Source: Blastobasis lacticolella
Lineage: Eukaryota; Arthropoda; Insecta; Lepidoptera; Blastobasidae
Reading direction: 5' to 3'
Length of the DNA stretch: 64,000 nucleotides
NCBI GenBank assembly: GCA_905147135.1
Contig: LR990040.1
Span: 22,767,857-22,831,856 of the forward strand
Shown here: positions 41,241 through 50,843 of the stretch, piece by piece
Position numbering within the stretch: the stretch's first letter is position 1
Layout of the letters: the number at the start of each line of letters is the position of its first letter
Translations under genes and position numbers: made by a program
Notes under the pieces: model-generated
What the model was told of the DNA's origin: nothing
Database searches by the model: none
What the model saw: only the letters and a program-made list of their open reading frames with translations

Positions 41241-41544
41241 ACGTTACTACGCGCTTGCTACGTTCCAAACCCGTACACGTCCCGTGGGAACCACACTGAA
41301 GTTCGGAGAAAATTATAGTGTATATTACTACTTAGTTGATAATGTCTATAGGTGTTAAAATCGGAGTTTATCTATTACAAACAAGCAATCAAATCTTTTC
41401 TCTTTATAATATTAGTGCTAATATCATGAATTTCTTATTGTGACAAACGCGTTTCTGTGCACGTGCTATTTTCGATTCTATAGTAATGGAAGAAAGCTCA
41501 CTTTATAGTATTTCCACAAAACCGCCTACGTGTACCTACAGACT

Positions 41545-41830
41545 AGCTGGCCGAATGGCGCCTAGTTGCCGTGTACCGGTAGAGGTACCGGATTCGAATC
41601 CCATCGCCTCCATGTACCAATGACTCTTTTCTGAGTTATGTACATTAGTTGAACACGAACCGATGCTCTTACGGTAAGAGAAAACATCGTGATAAAATCT
41701 GCACATTCAGGCGGCTGAATGTGTAACCATAATCCAATCTGCCAAATCCTAGATCATGGTCAAAGCGTTCCTTGAGCCCTCGTGCGCGAGAGCACAACCG
41801 GGACATAACGCCAAAAAGATTTTTTATTGC
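41545..41830 (+). mobile_element. SINE family A, full-length plus-strand copy
   Basis: Degenerate tRNA-like head ('ctggccgaatggcg', then the B box 'ggattcgaatccc'), a middle block ('gagttatgtacattagttga'), then the 3' half ending 'gagcacaaccgggacataac' and 'gccaaaaagatt'. It shows the complete layout: tRNA head, unique body, LINE-like tail. Confidence 0.8.
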
Positions 41831-42289
41831 AAGGTAAAATAAAACCTCGTTAAAAAGCTGCCCGATCCTAATACTTGTTTGCCACCTTAGTGGCATACAA
41901 AAATACACATAATACGGCTTAGAGCCATCCACGAACGTAAACCAAAACCCTTGCACTAACACCGGTGTATGTTATTCTAACTAAATAATCCATCTGGGGA
42001 CCCAGCTAATACAATGCCGGCTGAAATTCGACCGGTGGCGCAAGCCCCTTGAGGCCAAAAGGGTAGACTCCCTAATCTTTTATACGATGCGAATTTCCCA
42101 ACGTACAACACTGCAACACTGCTGTGTTATGGGTACCTTCATTTATACATCACGTACACAGAAATCAAAATAAGATAAGTAAATAGAAATTCCAATGAGG
42201 CGTCAAACTAGCAGGAACGCTTGTCGCCACCTCGGCCACTTCTGCGCGAAACTTTGCTGCTGCGCAATAACTGTCAGGTATCAGAATTA
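41831..42289. other. Mostly unassigned; LINE 3' scrap
   Basis: 41,835-41,930 ('cttgtttgccaccttagtgg') matches the block near 57,380-57,410. The remainder is unrecognised. Confidence 0.35.
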
Positions 42290-42780
42290 TCATCATCATC
42301 TTGGAGTTATATCCCTGTTGCGTTCCCGCGCGACATGCGGGGGCCCAGGGGGGACAGGCGGATGCCTTTCTGCTCTTCTTAGTCCACTTGACTCGGTCAA
42401 GCGGTCTGTGGCATCCTTAGTAGTGAGTCCGTTGGCACGCATGTCACTCTTAACGACGTCCTGCCATCGGTTCTTGGACCGGCCTCTCCTTCCCGTACCT
42501 GGCCAGGGTGCCCTTTCCCCCTATAAATTGCCGGTCTGAGCAAGACGTGGCCCTACCATCGAAAGCGGCACTCTTTTAGCTTATATGCGATGTCACGGAC
42601 GCGAAGGCTACCGCGGATGCGGGCGATCCGCACGCGGTATTTGCGATAAACCCCATTCATCCACCGCAGCATATTCATTTCCTTGACATGCAACTCCTGC
42701 TTGTACGGCTCTAGTTGAGGCCAAATCTTGCTACAGGTCTAATAATGGTCTTGTAGACCTGTCCCTTCGAATTCATCGGC
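42290..42780 (-). pseudogene. RTE-2 LINE C-terminal end with ATG tail
   Basis: Minus-strand pieces: KEMNMLRWMNGVYRKYRVRI, ARIRGSLRVRDIAYKLKECR, FRW-stop-GHVLLRPAIYRG, then GRRGRSKNRWQDVVKSDM, RANGLTTKDATDR, a stop and 'aactccaagatgatgatgat'. The 'MLRWM.G...R.R...IRGSL.V..I..KL.E.RLRW.GHV' pattern is typical of RTE C-termini. It is distinct from the RTE at 28-31.7 kb. Stops and frameshifts make it inactive. Confidence 0.78.
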
Positions 42781-43158
42781 ATCTTATAGGTCGACAATTT
42801 AACTGGTATATCGCCTGCGGAAAGTGAGGTAGGTGGGTGATTTTTCGGTGATAACGCGGGGGTGTGGGGCGCGGAGCAGTCAGGATTTTCCTCCGCGAAA
42901 CGTCACTCGATGACGTTCCTCGGAAAAAGAATGCACACGAGATTATGCACGAACTCGAATTATATCCCGAGACGAGAAACCTAATGTTTGCCAATGGCAA
43001 ATTGTAAAACTAAACCACAATTTTTAATTCGGTGCAAAAAAACTAAAGATTTCTTTCTACAAATAAGCAGTGCCTGTTGTGTCATATATGTATGTATGTC
43101 TTTAACATAAAATGACTTAACCGAATTTATTATTGAATTAATATATTACACTGCTTAT
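42781..43158. other. Unassigned sequence
   Basis: Includes a GC-rich patch (42,860-42,920) with the inverted repeat AACGTCA...TGACGTT. Nothing else was seen. Confidence 0.35.
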
Positions 43159-43159
43159 G

Positions 43160-43295
43160 AATAGCAGGCCTCCCCCAGAAATCTTCACAAAGGCCGCTCC
43201 TGTGCCGTCCGCATCCAGTCGGTACCCGCGACCTTACATCCAGGTACCGGCGACCAGGTCGTCGGTTCATCTTACCAGAGAGAGGCGTGACCATT
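43160..43295 (-). pseudogene. RTE LINE 3' fragment
   Basis: 'ggcctcccccagaaatcttc', 'gtgccgtccgcatccagtcg' and 'accaggtcgtcggttcatct' match the RTE 3' end at 27,780-27,870, with a short internal duplication. Confidence 0.7.
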
Positions 43296-43496
43296 AAATC
43301 CTTTAGGAAACCTATACCCTTCCGGTGGGTGGACAGCACAATTGCGATGTGATGGCGTGCTTGAGCATAAAAGGGAGCTTGTGTCTCGCAAATTTTTTAA
43401 ACTATTTTTTAGCGAAAATTTTCGAGCCTCCATCTCAGGATTTATCTTCAGCATATTAACCTCGTGTGCGTTGTTTCGAGCGTTCGTAACAAAATA

Positions 43497-43540
43497 TTTC
43501 CTGTGCACAATAAACTGTTAAATAAATAAATAATAAAAAT
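43497..43540 (+). mobile_element. LINE 3' tail
   Basis: 'tgtgcacaataaactgttaa' followed by AAAT repeats, the reverse of the tails at 61,272 and 62,980-63,020. Confidence 0.4.
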
Positions 43541-43544
43541 AAAA

Positions 43545-43695
43545 TAATCAACCGCGCTGTGCGGAGTCCGCGAGCGCACTGAGTGAGAAATGTCTCTTGA
43601 GCAGTGAGCTCCCTGCCCCGCGACCCCGCGCTCAGTCCCGAAACGTCACATGACGTCACCCACACTGCCCCACGAACCGCGCAGGCGATACACCA
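43545..43695. promoter_or_regulatory. GC-rich patch with a perfect CRE
   Basis: About 150 bp of CpG-rich sequence in an AT-rich setting, with TGACGTCA at 43,651-43,658. It could be a promoter or a GC-rich repeat. No transcription unit could be attached to it. Confidence 0.3.
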
Positions 43696-44068
43696 GTTAA
43701 GTTGTCGACCTATAGATAGTAGTAGTATCCTACTATGAGCAAAATATGGTTAATGGTTGTGACAAATCACGGGCGAATAGGGCTTCTATTGACTTACCTT
43801 GATATTATGATTCATGTGATCACGTAGGTATAAATAATCAGCACGCATTCAGAATGGGATGGAAACCTTGTCAAAGTATATATAGGTTGATTTACTTCAA
43901 GAGGATTCCAACGCTAAAAGGCATGTCTCAACGTATCTACACGCGCGGTAAACGAATGACAATGGAAATTTGAAAGACAGCCAATAAAAACAACTCACAA
44001 TATAAACAATGACAGCGTCATAACCTCAATGCAATCTAACCTGGACTCTACCTAATTGTTACCATTTA
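43696..44068. other. Unassigned sequence
   Basis: Nothing recognised. Confidence 0.4.
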
Positions 44069-44240
44069 TCATCATCATCACAAACCATAACAATCCCCTG
44101 CAGGATTCAGGGTTTCCCTCACGAAAGGAGAGGTTTGGAGATAGCAATGTTATTTTATTTATTTATAAAACTTTATTGTGCAATCAAAGACAACAACAAA
44201 ACATAATAGGTGCAAGCCTTATCGCTGGGAGCGATCTCTT
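44069..44240 (-). mobile_element. SINE D 3' scrap and LINE tail
   Basis: 44,080-44,148 ('cccctgcaggattcagggtt', 'cacgaaaggagaggtttgga') is a degraded reverse SINE D 3' half. 44,150-44,240 begins with TTTA units and resembles the LINE tail at 61,270-61,380. Confidence 0.45.
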
Positions 44241-44654
44241 CCAAACAACCATTTTCACATAAACTTACTTACTTACTACGCTGGCTCAACGACCCAAAGT
44301 GGATCTTGGCCTCCGTCACCAGAGATCGCCTCCTCTCCCTATCCTGCGCCATCCACATAAACTGGTGAAAGAATATTAACATTGTAGGCAATGTACAAAA
44401 TACAATAAAAACATATAACAATAGCAACTACTTAGATACATATCCAATAATATAACATTCATGAGTAAATGCTTACAATTAATTCTATTTAATTATAGAG
44501 GTGCGATAATTCATGTACCTACAAAGTGTAAGTACATATTGAATAATTTGCCAAATTCTATCACTCTGTTTATTCGTAGCAATATATATTGCTACGCTTA
44601 ATACGAGTAGGTACAACCTACGCGATGCCGCGTAAAAACCTATTATTAAAAAAA
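44241..44654. other. Unassigned sequence
   Basis: Holds the 22-bp perfect palindrome centred near 44,586 (CGTAGCAATAT and its complement). Nothing else was seen. Confidence 0.4.
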
Positions 44655-45001
44655 TAATCATCTTGCCTTTAATATCCCGGTTGTGCTCTCGCTCACGAGG
44701 GCCTGGCCAGTCCCTCCCAGCCATGGTCCGCCTTCACCATGATCCAGGATTTGGCAGATCAGGTAATTAACTACGGTGGAGCGACTGCCATCTAACCTCC
44801 GTGACCCAGTTAACAGGGGAACCTGACCAGATTGTATAATGGTTACACATTCAGTCGCCTGAAGGTGCAAATTTTATTACGATGTTTTCCCTCCTCGAGA
44901 GAGCATCGATTAGTGTTCAACTTATGTACAAAACTCATTAAAGAGGGCCTCCAGTGTCGCTTACGAGTCGGAAACCTTAACCACTAGGCCCCCGATGCTC
45001 T
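44655..45001 (-). mobile_element. SINE family A, near full-length
   Basis: Left edge 'aatcatcttgcctttaatat' (3' tail), then 'gtgctctcgctcacgagggc', 'ccatgatccaggatttggca', 'gagcgactgccatctaacct', 'cacattcagtcgcctgaagg', and a head with 'cttacgagtcggaaacctta' and 'accactaggcccccgatgct'. The B-box segment is deleted. Confidence 0.8.
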
Positions 45002-45407
45002 GCACGTAAAAAACCTAGTAATACATCCCAAGGAAACGGCAGCATAAGCCAAATATCAGTCCTCGAACATATTTCATCGGTCAACCGTAAAAATTGGATG
45101 AAGTCATAAAGCAGAAGTCTCATTTTCGATAGCGCGGACTACAGATGCCACGAATTTTTGCCGAATATCGAATACTGGGCCAGGCTAGAACCTGGCCTAG
45201 AGGCCGAAACCATACCGAAACGCTAATATTCGGCTAAACGAATTACATTTCGCGGGAAGGATTGCCAGATAAAATTGAACAAAATGGATAAATATACCTT
45301 AATATCTTATGGTCTGCGTAAATATTTTGTTTGTACCTATATAAAAGTTTGGTATACTTTTGTTTACGTATTATTATTTTATTATTTTAGCCATTTCTGT
45401 CACACTG

Positions 45408-45605
45408 CAGACCATTATCCAGGATTTTACAGATTAGGTAATTACCTACAGTAGAGCGACTGCCATTTGATCTCCGTGACATCGTCAACAGGGTTTCTCT
45501 CATCGTAAGAACATCGGTTAGTGTTCAACTGATGCACTTAACTCAGGAAAAGTCATTGGCACATGGCGACACTAGGGTTTGAGCCTGGTAACTCTCGCCA
45601 CGAAT
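45408..45605 (-). mobile_element. SINE family A, partial, nested in hAT element
   Basis: 'ccattatccaggattttaca' through 'gagcgactgccatttgatct', 'aacatcggttagtgttcaac' and the B-box-like 'gggtttgagcctgg'. Confidence 0.7.
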
Positions 45606-45609
45606 TTTC

Positions 45610-45785
45610 TCAATTCTCAATTCTTTATTGTAAACAAAAAAAAATACAATTTAACAGAATGTAAGTTAAGTACAAAGGTGAGATTAACTCAACAGTTGAG
45701 TTTTCTACCAGCAAACCTTGGAGTCAAAGAAGCTGTAAGTCAGCATTTAGGCATAGGAAGTGCACACAAGTAAGCTAAAATATAA
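45610..45785 (-). repeat. LINE 3' UTR fragment
   Basis: Begins 'ttctttattgtaaac' and contains 'ctaccagcaaaccttggagt', resembling the reversed LINE 3' ends at 61,265-61,440. Nested in the hAT element. Confidence 0.35.
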
Positions 45786-46117
45786 TACTATAAACAAATA
45801 CTATAATTAATAATGAATACAATAAATATATACGTACCATATCTGTATATTAGTGAGAGAGATAATGCTCTTTTAAATTTTCTTACAGAAACCGAATATT
45901 AAAATAATTTAATAGTGGAATACCGAATAATAACCGAATAGTCGTGGCATCCCTAGCGCAAACGTGTGAAAATAACGTGTTGCTGCCCTCTTGTTGTTAT
46001 TAGGATCAAGGCTTTTCAAAGCTACCGAAGGAGATATGTTCAGAGGGTGTTTGAAGGGCCTATATTGCGGGCCAAATTGGGTAAATATTATGTCTAATGT
46101 AATATTCTGATTCACAT

Positions 46118-46385
46118 GAGAAGGACTTAGGGCCTCTTTCACGAAAGGAGTAGTAATTGCCATAATCTCCACGCTTGGCAGGCGGGGTGGAGATCGCTGT
46201 GTTATAAATGTTACAATGGAAAACGCTGCTGCCCATTTTTCAGTATACGGAGACTCTAGATTTCTTGCCTTCAAAACGTTTGTTGCCTTGTACGACACCC
46301 ACGAGTGTAAGAGATTGGTGCTATTCTACTCTGCCGGACACCACACGGCTAAAATATGGGCTGTGATGATAATGTCATGAGAAGG
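46118..46385 (-). mobile_element. SINE family D
   Basis: Full plan in reverse: 'cataatctccacgcttggca', 'gctgctgcccatttttcagt', 'acgacacccacgagtgtaag', 'gctattctactctgccggac', 'accacacggct'. Confidence 0.75.
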
Positions 46386-47022
46386 ATTTTATAATATTTT
46401 GCATGGGTTTATATTTCGCAGTGTATTTGGCATACCTATAGCTATCGAATAAAACGACCTTCTATCTACCCAAAATTTGGCATTAAAGCAATCAGGAGCG
46501 AAGACCAAATTTTTTTATTTAAATGAACCCAAATTTTCGCGTTTTCAACAAGGAAATGATTAAGTCGTTCAACTTCCCATGTTAAATTACGCCGTAAGTT
46601 AATATTGGCTCTGGATTAAAAATTCGACAGGAAGCTGGTAGTACTATACTATATCTATGTCGTAAGGACGATAAATCTTTGTCGTACTCGCCATCATTCT
46701 CACACTACGGCCACAGCCATGAGGTAGAGAAGGACAGAGCGACAAGGCTGTATCGCGGCGTGCTCCCTAGTCACGGAATTTTGCGGTCCCGTACAAATTA
46801 CTTGCTCAAACGAATTGCATCTGACAAGATAAGCTACAAGATATGCCGAGATTTTAAGCCGTCGTTAAATGAAGCACATCCTATTGTAAATTGTAATGCA
46901 AAATGAGAAATAATGCAAAATTCGATGGAATCCTTCGTGGCGTTTGTTACATACCTAAGCGTTTATTTACCTTCACTTGTATGTCCTGGAATCTTGCCTA
47001 ACAGGACCCACTTCCCGGCGTT
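46386..47022. other. Unassigned sequence
   Basis: A 75-codon frame (46,679-46,906) without recognisable domain. Confidence 0.35.
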
Positions 47023-47024
47023 CA

Positions 47025-47215
47025 ATTTGGCTGAAATTAGGCATACCTATGTAAATTGAATGACAATGCATAAATATGATACCATGGAGCTGGTTTGATG
47101 ATGGAGTCGGAGGGTGGTAACTAATGAACGCAACACAATAACCACGTCAGGTTTGGGCTCTTTGGAATGGTCTTGATGAGTACTATACCGCGTGATATAA
47201 GCTTGTTATAAAAAA
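47025..47215 (+). repeat. Dispersed repeat E
   Basis: 'ttggctgaaattaggcatac', 'atgataccatggagctggtt', 'gatggagtcggagggtgg', 'ggtcttgatgagtactatac'. Confidence 0.65.
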
Positions 47216-47274
47216 AAACACTTCAAAATTTATTTTTCTTGATATAATATCAAAAACAAAAATAAATTTACTAT

Positions 47275-47395
47275 AACGTGGCTTGTCAAGTGGCATGACA
47301 AAAACAAACTTGATCCCGACCATTTAAGGTTTGATCCCGCCCAATTTACCCCTCACACTGTCAATTTGCCATGTCACTTGTCAAGCGGCACAAAG
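47275..47395. repeat. Imperfect inverted repeat, about 120 bp
   Basis: 'gtggcttgtcaagtggcatg' at the left and 'gccatgtcacttgtcaagcg' at the right are imperfect reverse complements. It may be a small degenerate MITE. Confidence 0.35.
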
Positions 47396-47440
47396 GTGAG
47401 TACTACATACTTCAGCCTACCAACACTCAAGGACAAGTCA

Positions 47441-47525
47441 GAAAAAGAAACACTGCCACAATTGCGGTGCTGGAACCCAATGGTTTAGCCCGCAATTATG
47501 GTAAAAGACTCTACAGAATGACACA
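47441..47525 (+). pseudogene. LINE-X fragment
   Basis: The plus strand reads AVLEPNGLARNYGKRLYRMT, matching VLEPNGLARDDGKRPDGMT at 1,287-1,847. Confidence 0.65.
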
Positions 47526-47534
47526 CACACCTCG

Positions 47535-47985
47535 TCCTTCCAGTCTTTGAGTCCATATTTTAGGACTCGACTCATAGTCATGCGACTCGACTCATTATGA
47601 CAGAATCTTAGCTGCTCGAGTTTCCGAATAGATTCGAGTTCATGATTAGTGCTTTAGCCTATCGTGGGCTCGAGACTGTTCATGTAACGAGCTTTGAGTC
47701 TTTAGTATCTACTGAGAGGTAATATTGTATGGTGTGTTAAACTGTAGTATAATTTGTTCTGTTGTCTTTTAATAGGCTTATAAGTAGTAGTCGTTTAGAG
47801 TTAAGGTCTCGAAGTCGATTTTGTATAAAACTCGAGTTATGTTTACGACTTCTTTTTTAATCGAGTCCGTGCTCTGATAACTCGCACTCGACTCGCTTTA
47901 GACTCGTTAGTGTCAGATCGCAAAATTGAATCGAGTTTACAATTTCAGACTCAGAACTCGAGTTTTTTACAACACCTATGCTTTG
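47535..47985. mobile_element. Probable DNA-transposon remnant rich in GACTCGA
   Basis: GACTCGA/TCGAGTC-type motifs occur many times in both orientations, clustered toward the two ends (47,550-47,680 and 47,810-47,965). This is the pattern of sub-terminal transposase-binding repeats. No clear terminal inverted repeat or target duplication was found. Confidence 0.4.
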
Positions 47986-48054
47986 TTAAATTCACAATAA
48001 TGCTTCGTCTAAAATGCGGGTAGTCAATGAGGGTAGTAAATAATTTAACGTCAG

Positions 48055-48430
48055 CATAAAGGGCCCCACAGATTAACAGTTCGCCGGACGATTTGATCAG
48101 TTAATCGTCAGTTCAGACTTAAACTACTACGAACTGAGAGTGTGTGGCCGGTCGACAAATATCGGCCGGACAGTCCTTGGCCTTGAGACCAAATAAACAC
48201 ACATTAGGAGGTAGTCGGTCGGCGGCTTGTCTACCATCAGTCGAGCGCCTTCAGTTTTACAAAAACTGCCGACTTACAACTGCTAGTGTGTAGTCGCAGA
48301 CGTCGCAGCAGGCCATTGCCGGCAGGCGATAATCGCTTTAGTGTGTAGACGTTGTTGGCCTAGGACGGCAGGCCGCCCGATACGACCAGAGACTGCAGGC
48401 GGACAATTAATGTCTGGCGCTCTTAAGTCA
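48055..48430. mobile_element. Possible non-autonomous DNA element
   Basis: A GC-richer block starting 'gggccccacagattaacagt' with repeated CGGCC/GGCCG and 'gtgtgtag' motifs. Its composition differs from both flanks. Ends were not established. Confidence 0.3.
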
Positions 48431-48479
48431 CCAGACATCGCAAAAGAACGACAATGACTACTCGCCTCTCCAAGTAGCA

Positions 48480-48545
48480 CCATGCTCCAAAGTGCCTCAT
48501 ATCGAAGCCGCGTTGCCACGCTGAATCGCTAACGAAATCCGCTAC
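48480..48545 (-). pseudogene. LINE-X C-terminal fragment
   Basis: The minus strand reads RISLAIQRGNAAS, the LINE-X terminal signature. Confidence 0.5.
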
Positions 48546-49039
48546 GCAACACGAAAATTGTGTGTTATGATGGATGTGTGTATCTGTGTGTATGTGTATC
48601 GGTGTGTCTAGCTGTGGCATCATAAACTCTCGAATGGACGACCCGATTTCAATTACCACGTTTGACACTTCGTGACTGAATATATTTAGTGGAACTAGTG
48701 TATAAAAGTGTTTTAATCTAAAATATCATTTACCTGCCTATGGAATTCACACATATATAAATGGAGACTGTGTACTTTCAAGTTCAATCACTCTGGGGTA
48801 TTTTAATGGAATGAATTTTTGGGATCAAACGTAGCCGATTCCTTGTGGAGCTTACCTTCCTATAAACGGAAGAGTTTTTACATCGGTTCAGTGGTTACAG
48901 AGATTGAATTGCTGAAGCGCGGAAGCCGTGCTGCGCGGTTTTTGCGCATATTTTTTATAAGAATCATTTCGCCATCTCATCTAGTGGAAAGTTACGATGC
49001 GGCCGCATATAGAGGAACAATAATAATAATAATAATAGG
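48546..49039. other. Repeat G-like block and unassigned sequence
   Basis: 48,555-48,610 is a GTGTGTAT-type microsatellite. 48,610-48,680 ('agctgtggcatcataaactc', 'gacccgatttcaattaccac') resembles 19,650-19,710. An AAT run lies at about 49,017-49,036. Confidence 0.35.
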
Positions 49040-49210
49040 TACATTAATATATTGTTCTAGGAACAAACTCGCAGGCAACGTTTCATTTCTTAGCCTTAAG
49101 CATTATAAAGTCTGACGCAAGCGGTTTGTGCGGATAGCTGATAGATCCACAACAACAGGCTGAAACGATCGCCCGGATCGCGTTTCCCGATGCCGAGAAG
49201 GAGGTCGTGC
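49040..49210 (-). pseudogene. LINE C-terminal fragment
   Basis: 'gaacaaactcgcaggcaacg', 'ttgtgcggatagctgataga' and 'cggatcgcgtttcccgatgc' match the LINE coding end at 63,395-63,540 (minus). Confidence 0.6.
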
Positions 49211-49509
49211 GACTACCTCTTTGTAAACAATAGGTTATACCACGAGATCCTATTGTTATTCAGAGATCGAAACTGGCTTCCAAATAGAGAAAACGGAGAA
49301 ACTAATCCATTTGGTCAAGAGTTACGCTGCCACAGACAGATATCCTACACGTATACATCCATATACATCACCACATACCCATATAGGCACACAAATCAAA
49401 CTTACGACACCCCTGTTTTGAGAGACAATAATGAGACAACAACAACTGCATGATAATTTCTGATATTGTTACTGATAGCTGATATCAATATAATAATCAT
49501 TTTGACGAT

Positions 49510-50612
49510 ACTGTTCTGGTTGTGCCCTCGCGCCCGAGGGCCCGAGGTCCGCCTTGACCATGATGAAGGATTTGGCATATCAGATAATTTTCTAGGATTT
49601 TGCTATCTAACCTCCGTCACTCTGCTACCAGTAGAACCTGACCAATTTGGATCATGGTTGACCATTCAGTCGCCTGAATGTGCAGGTTTCACCACGATTT
49701 TTTCATCCTCACCGTCTGTTTTGTTAGGTTAGGTAAGTAATATACATAACTCATTGGTTGGGATTCAAACCCGGTACCTCTCGCTTACGAGTCGGATAAT
49801 TATCCGCCGGCACACAAAAAAAAAAAAATTGTCTGTACACCGGGCGCCACCTATCTACGGGCATGTTTTTCGACCCGCTGAATACGAATTTTAAGTCAGT
49901 TTAGGCCGTCCAGCCTTCAATTTTGAGTAAATTGCAAAAAACCCCAAAAAATAGCGAAAATTTGATGTTCGATGATCCTCGAAAAACAGTTGAAAATCCA
50001 ATTTGTGTACATTCTTGGATGTTAATTACTTGTATCTTGTAAATAAAAAATACAAAAAATTTGTTTAATTGTGATTAAAAGATTTTTTTCAATTTTTTCA
50101 GCAGCAATTTTCTGCTATTTTATGAATTTTTTGCAATTTTATGAATGTTTGGAGGGACTATGGGCCAAATTTATTGCAGAATCAGATCAAGCAGATTAAA
50201 TTACATGAAAATCTTTGTTAATCCGGGTTCACAAAATTTTTTGTACCAAGATAATCCAAATTTTTTACGATTTTTGCAATTTTTAAGGATATTTTATAAT
50301 TTTTTTCGAATTAAATAAGTTTATGATTAAAGTACGATTGAAATTAGTATTTAACAGATCAAAATACATAAAAATTATGCTTGCCTTAGATGTCAAAATT
50401 TTTTTTCTTGCCAAAACATCGTATTTTCGCTATTTTTTGTGGTTTTTTGCAATTTACTCAAAATTGAAGGCTGGACGGCCTAAACTGACTTAAAATTCGT
50501 ATTCAGCGGGTCGAAAAACATGCCCGTAGATAGGTGGCGCCCGGTGTACAGACAATTTTTTTTTTTTTGTGTGCCGGTGTAATTAACCATTCGGCTACCG
50601 GAAGCTCTACTA
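49510..50612 (-). mobile_element. SINE family A split by a fold-back element
   Basis: 49,510-49,802 carries the tail, body and B box ('ggattcaaacccggtacctc', 'cgcttacgagtcggataatt'). The head resumes at 50,586-50,612 ('accattcggctaccgg'). The insert between them is the element at 49,803-50,579. Confidence 0.8.
49797..50585. mobile_element. 777-bp element with about 150-bp terminal inverted repeats
   Basis: Body 49,803-50,579, flanked by TAATTA at 49,797-49,802 and 50,580-50,585. The arms (about 49,807-49,965 and 50,420-50,576) begin CCGGCACAC plus an A run and stay complementary through 'caccgggcgccacctatcta' and 'ggccgtccagccttcaattt', with very few mismatches visible. The AT-rich centre has no coding frame. 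The near-identical arms and its position inside a SINE suggest a recent insertion. The family is not recognised. Confidence 0.82.
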
Positions 50613-50843
50613 TCGACTATCTAATACTGTTGACTTCAAAAATATCTCCAATATCTCCAGCATTTGGCCAAAATCTGTTTCAAAATAAGCTAATATTGAA
50701 TCAAATGAAATAAGTCAATATTTGGTTTCTCTCAAGTTATTTGCTTTTCTAATTTTGGAAACGCTTAGCATAAGTATTATTCCAAATACTCAATCGTGAA
50801 AGTACTTGCAAGTTATGTTTAATTTATAAGGTATCGTCTAGTT
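50613..50843. other. Unassigned sequence
   Basis: Nothing recognised. Confidence 0.4.

Larger units (their letters stand above)
45132..45963. mobile_element. Old non-autonomous hAT-type element
   Basis: Body 45,140-45,955. Ends TA(C/G)(A/G)GATGCCACGA are inverted repeats, with sub-terminal CCGAATA motifs on both sides. Flanks GCGCGGAC (45,132-45,139) and GCGCAAAC (45,956-45,963) match at 6 of 8 bases. SINE A (45,408-45,605) and a LINE tail are nested inside. Confidence 0.65.
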
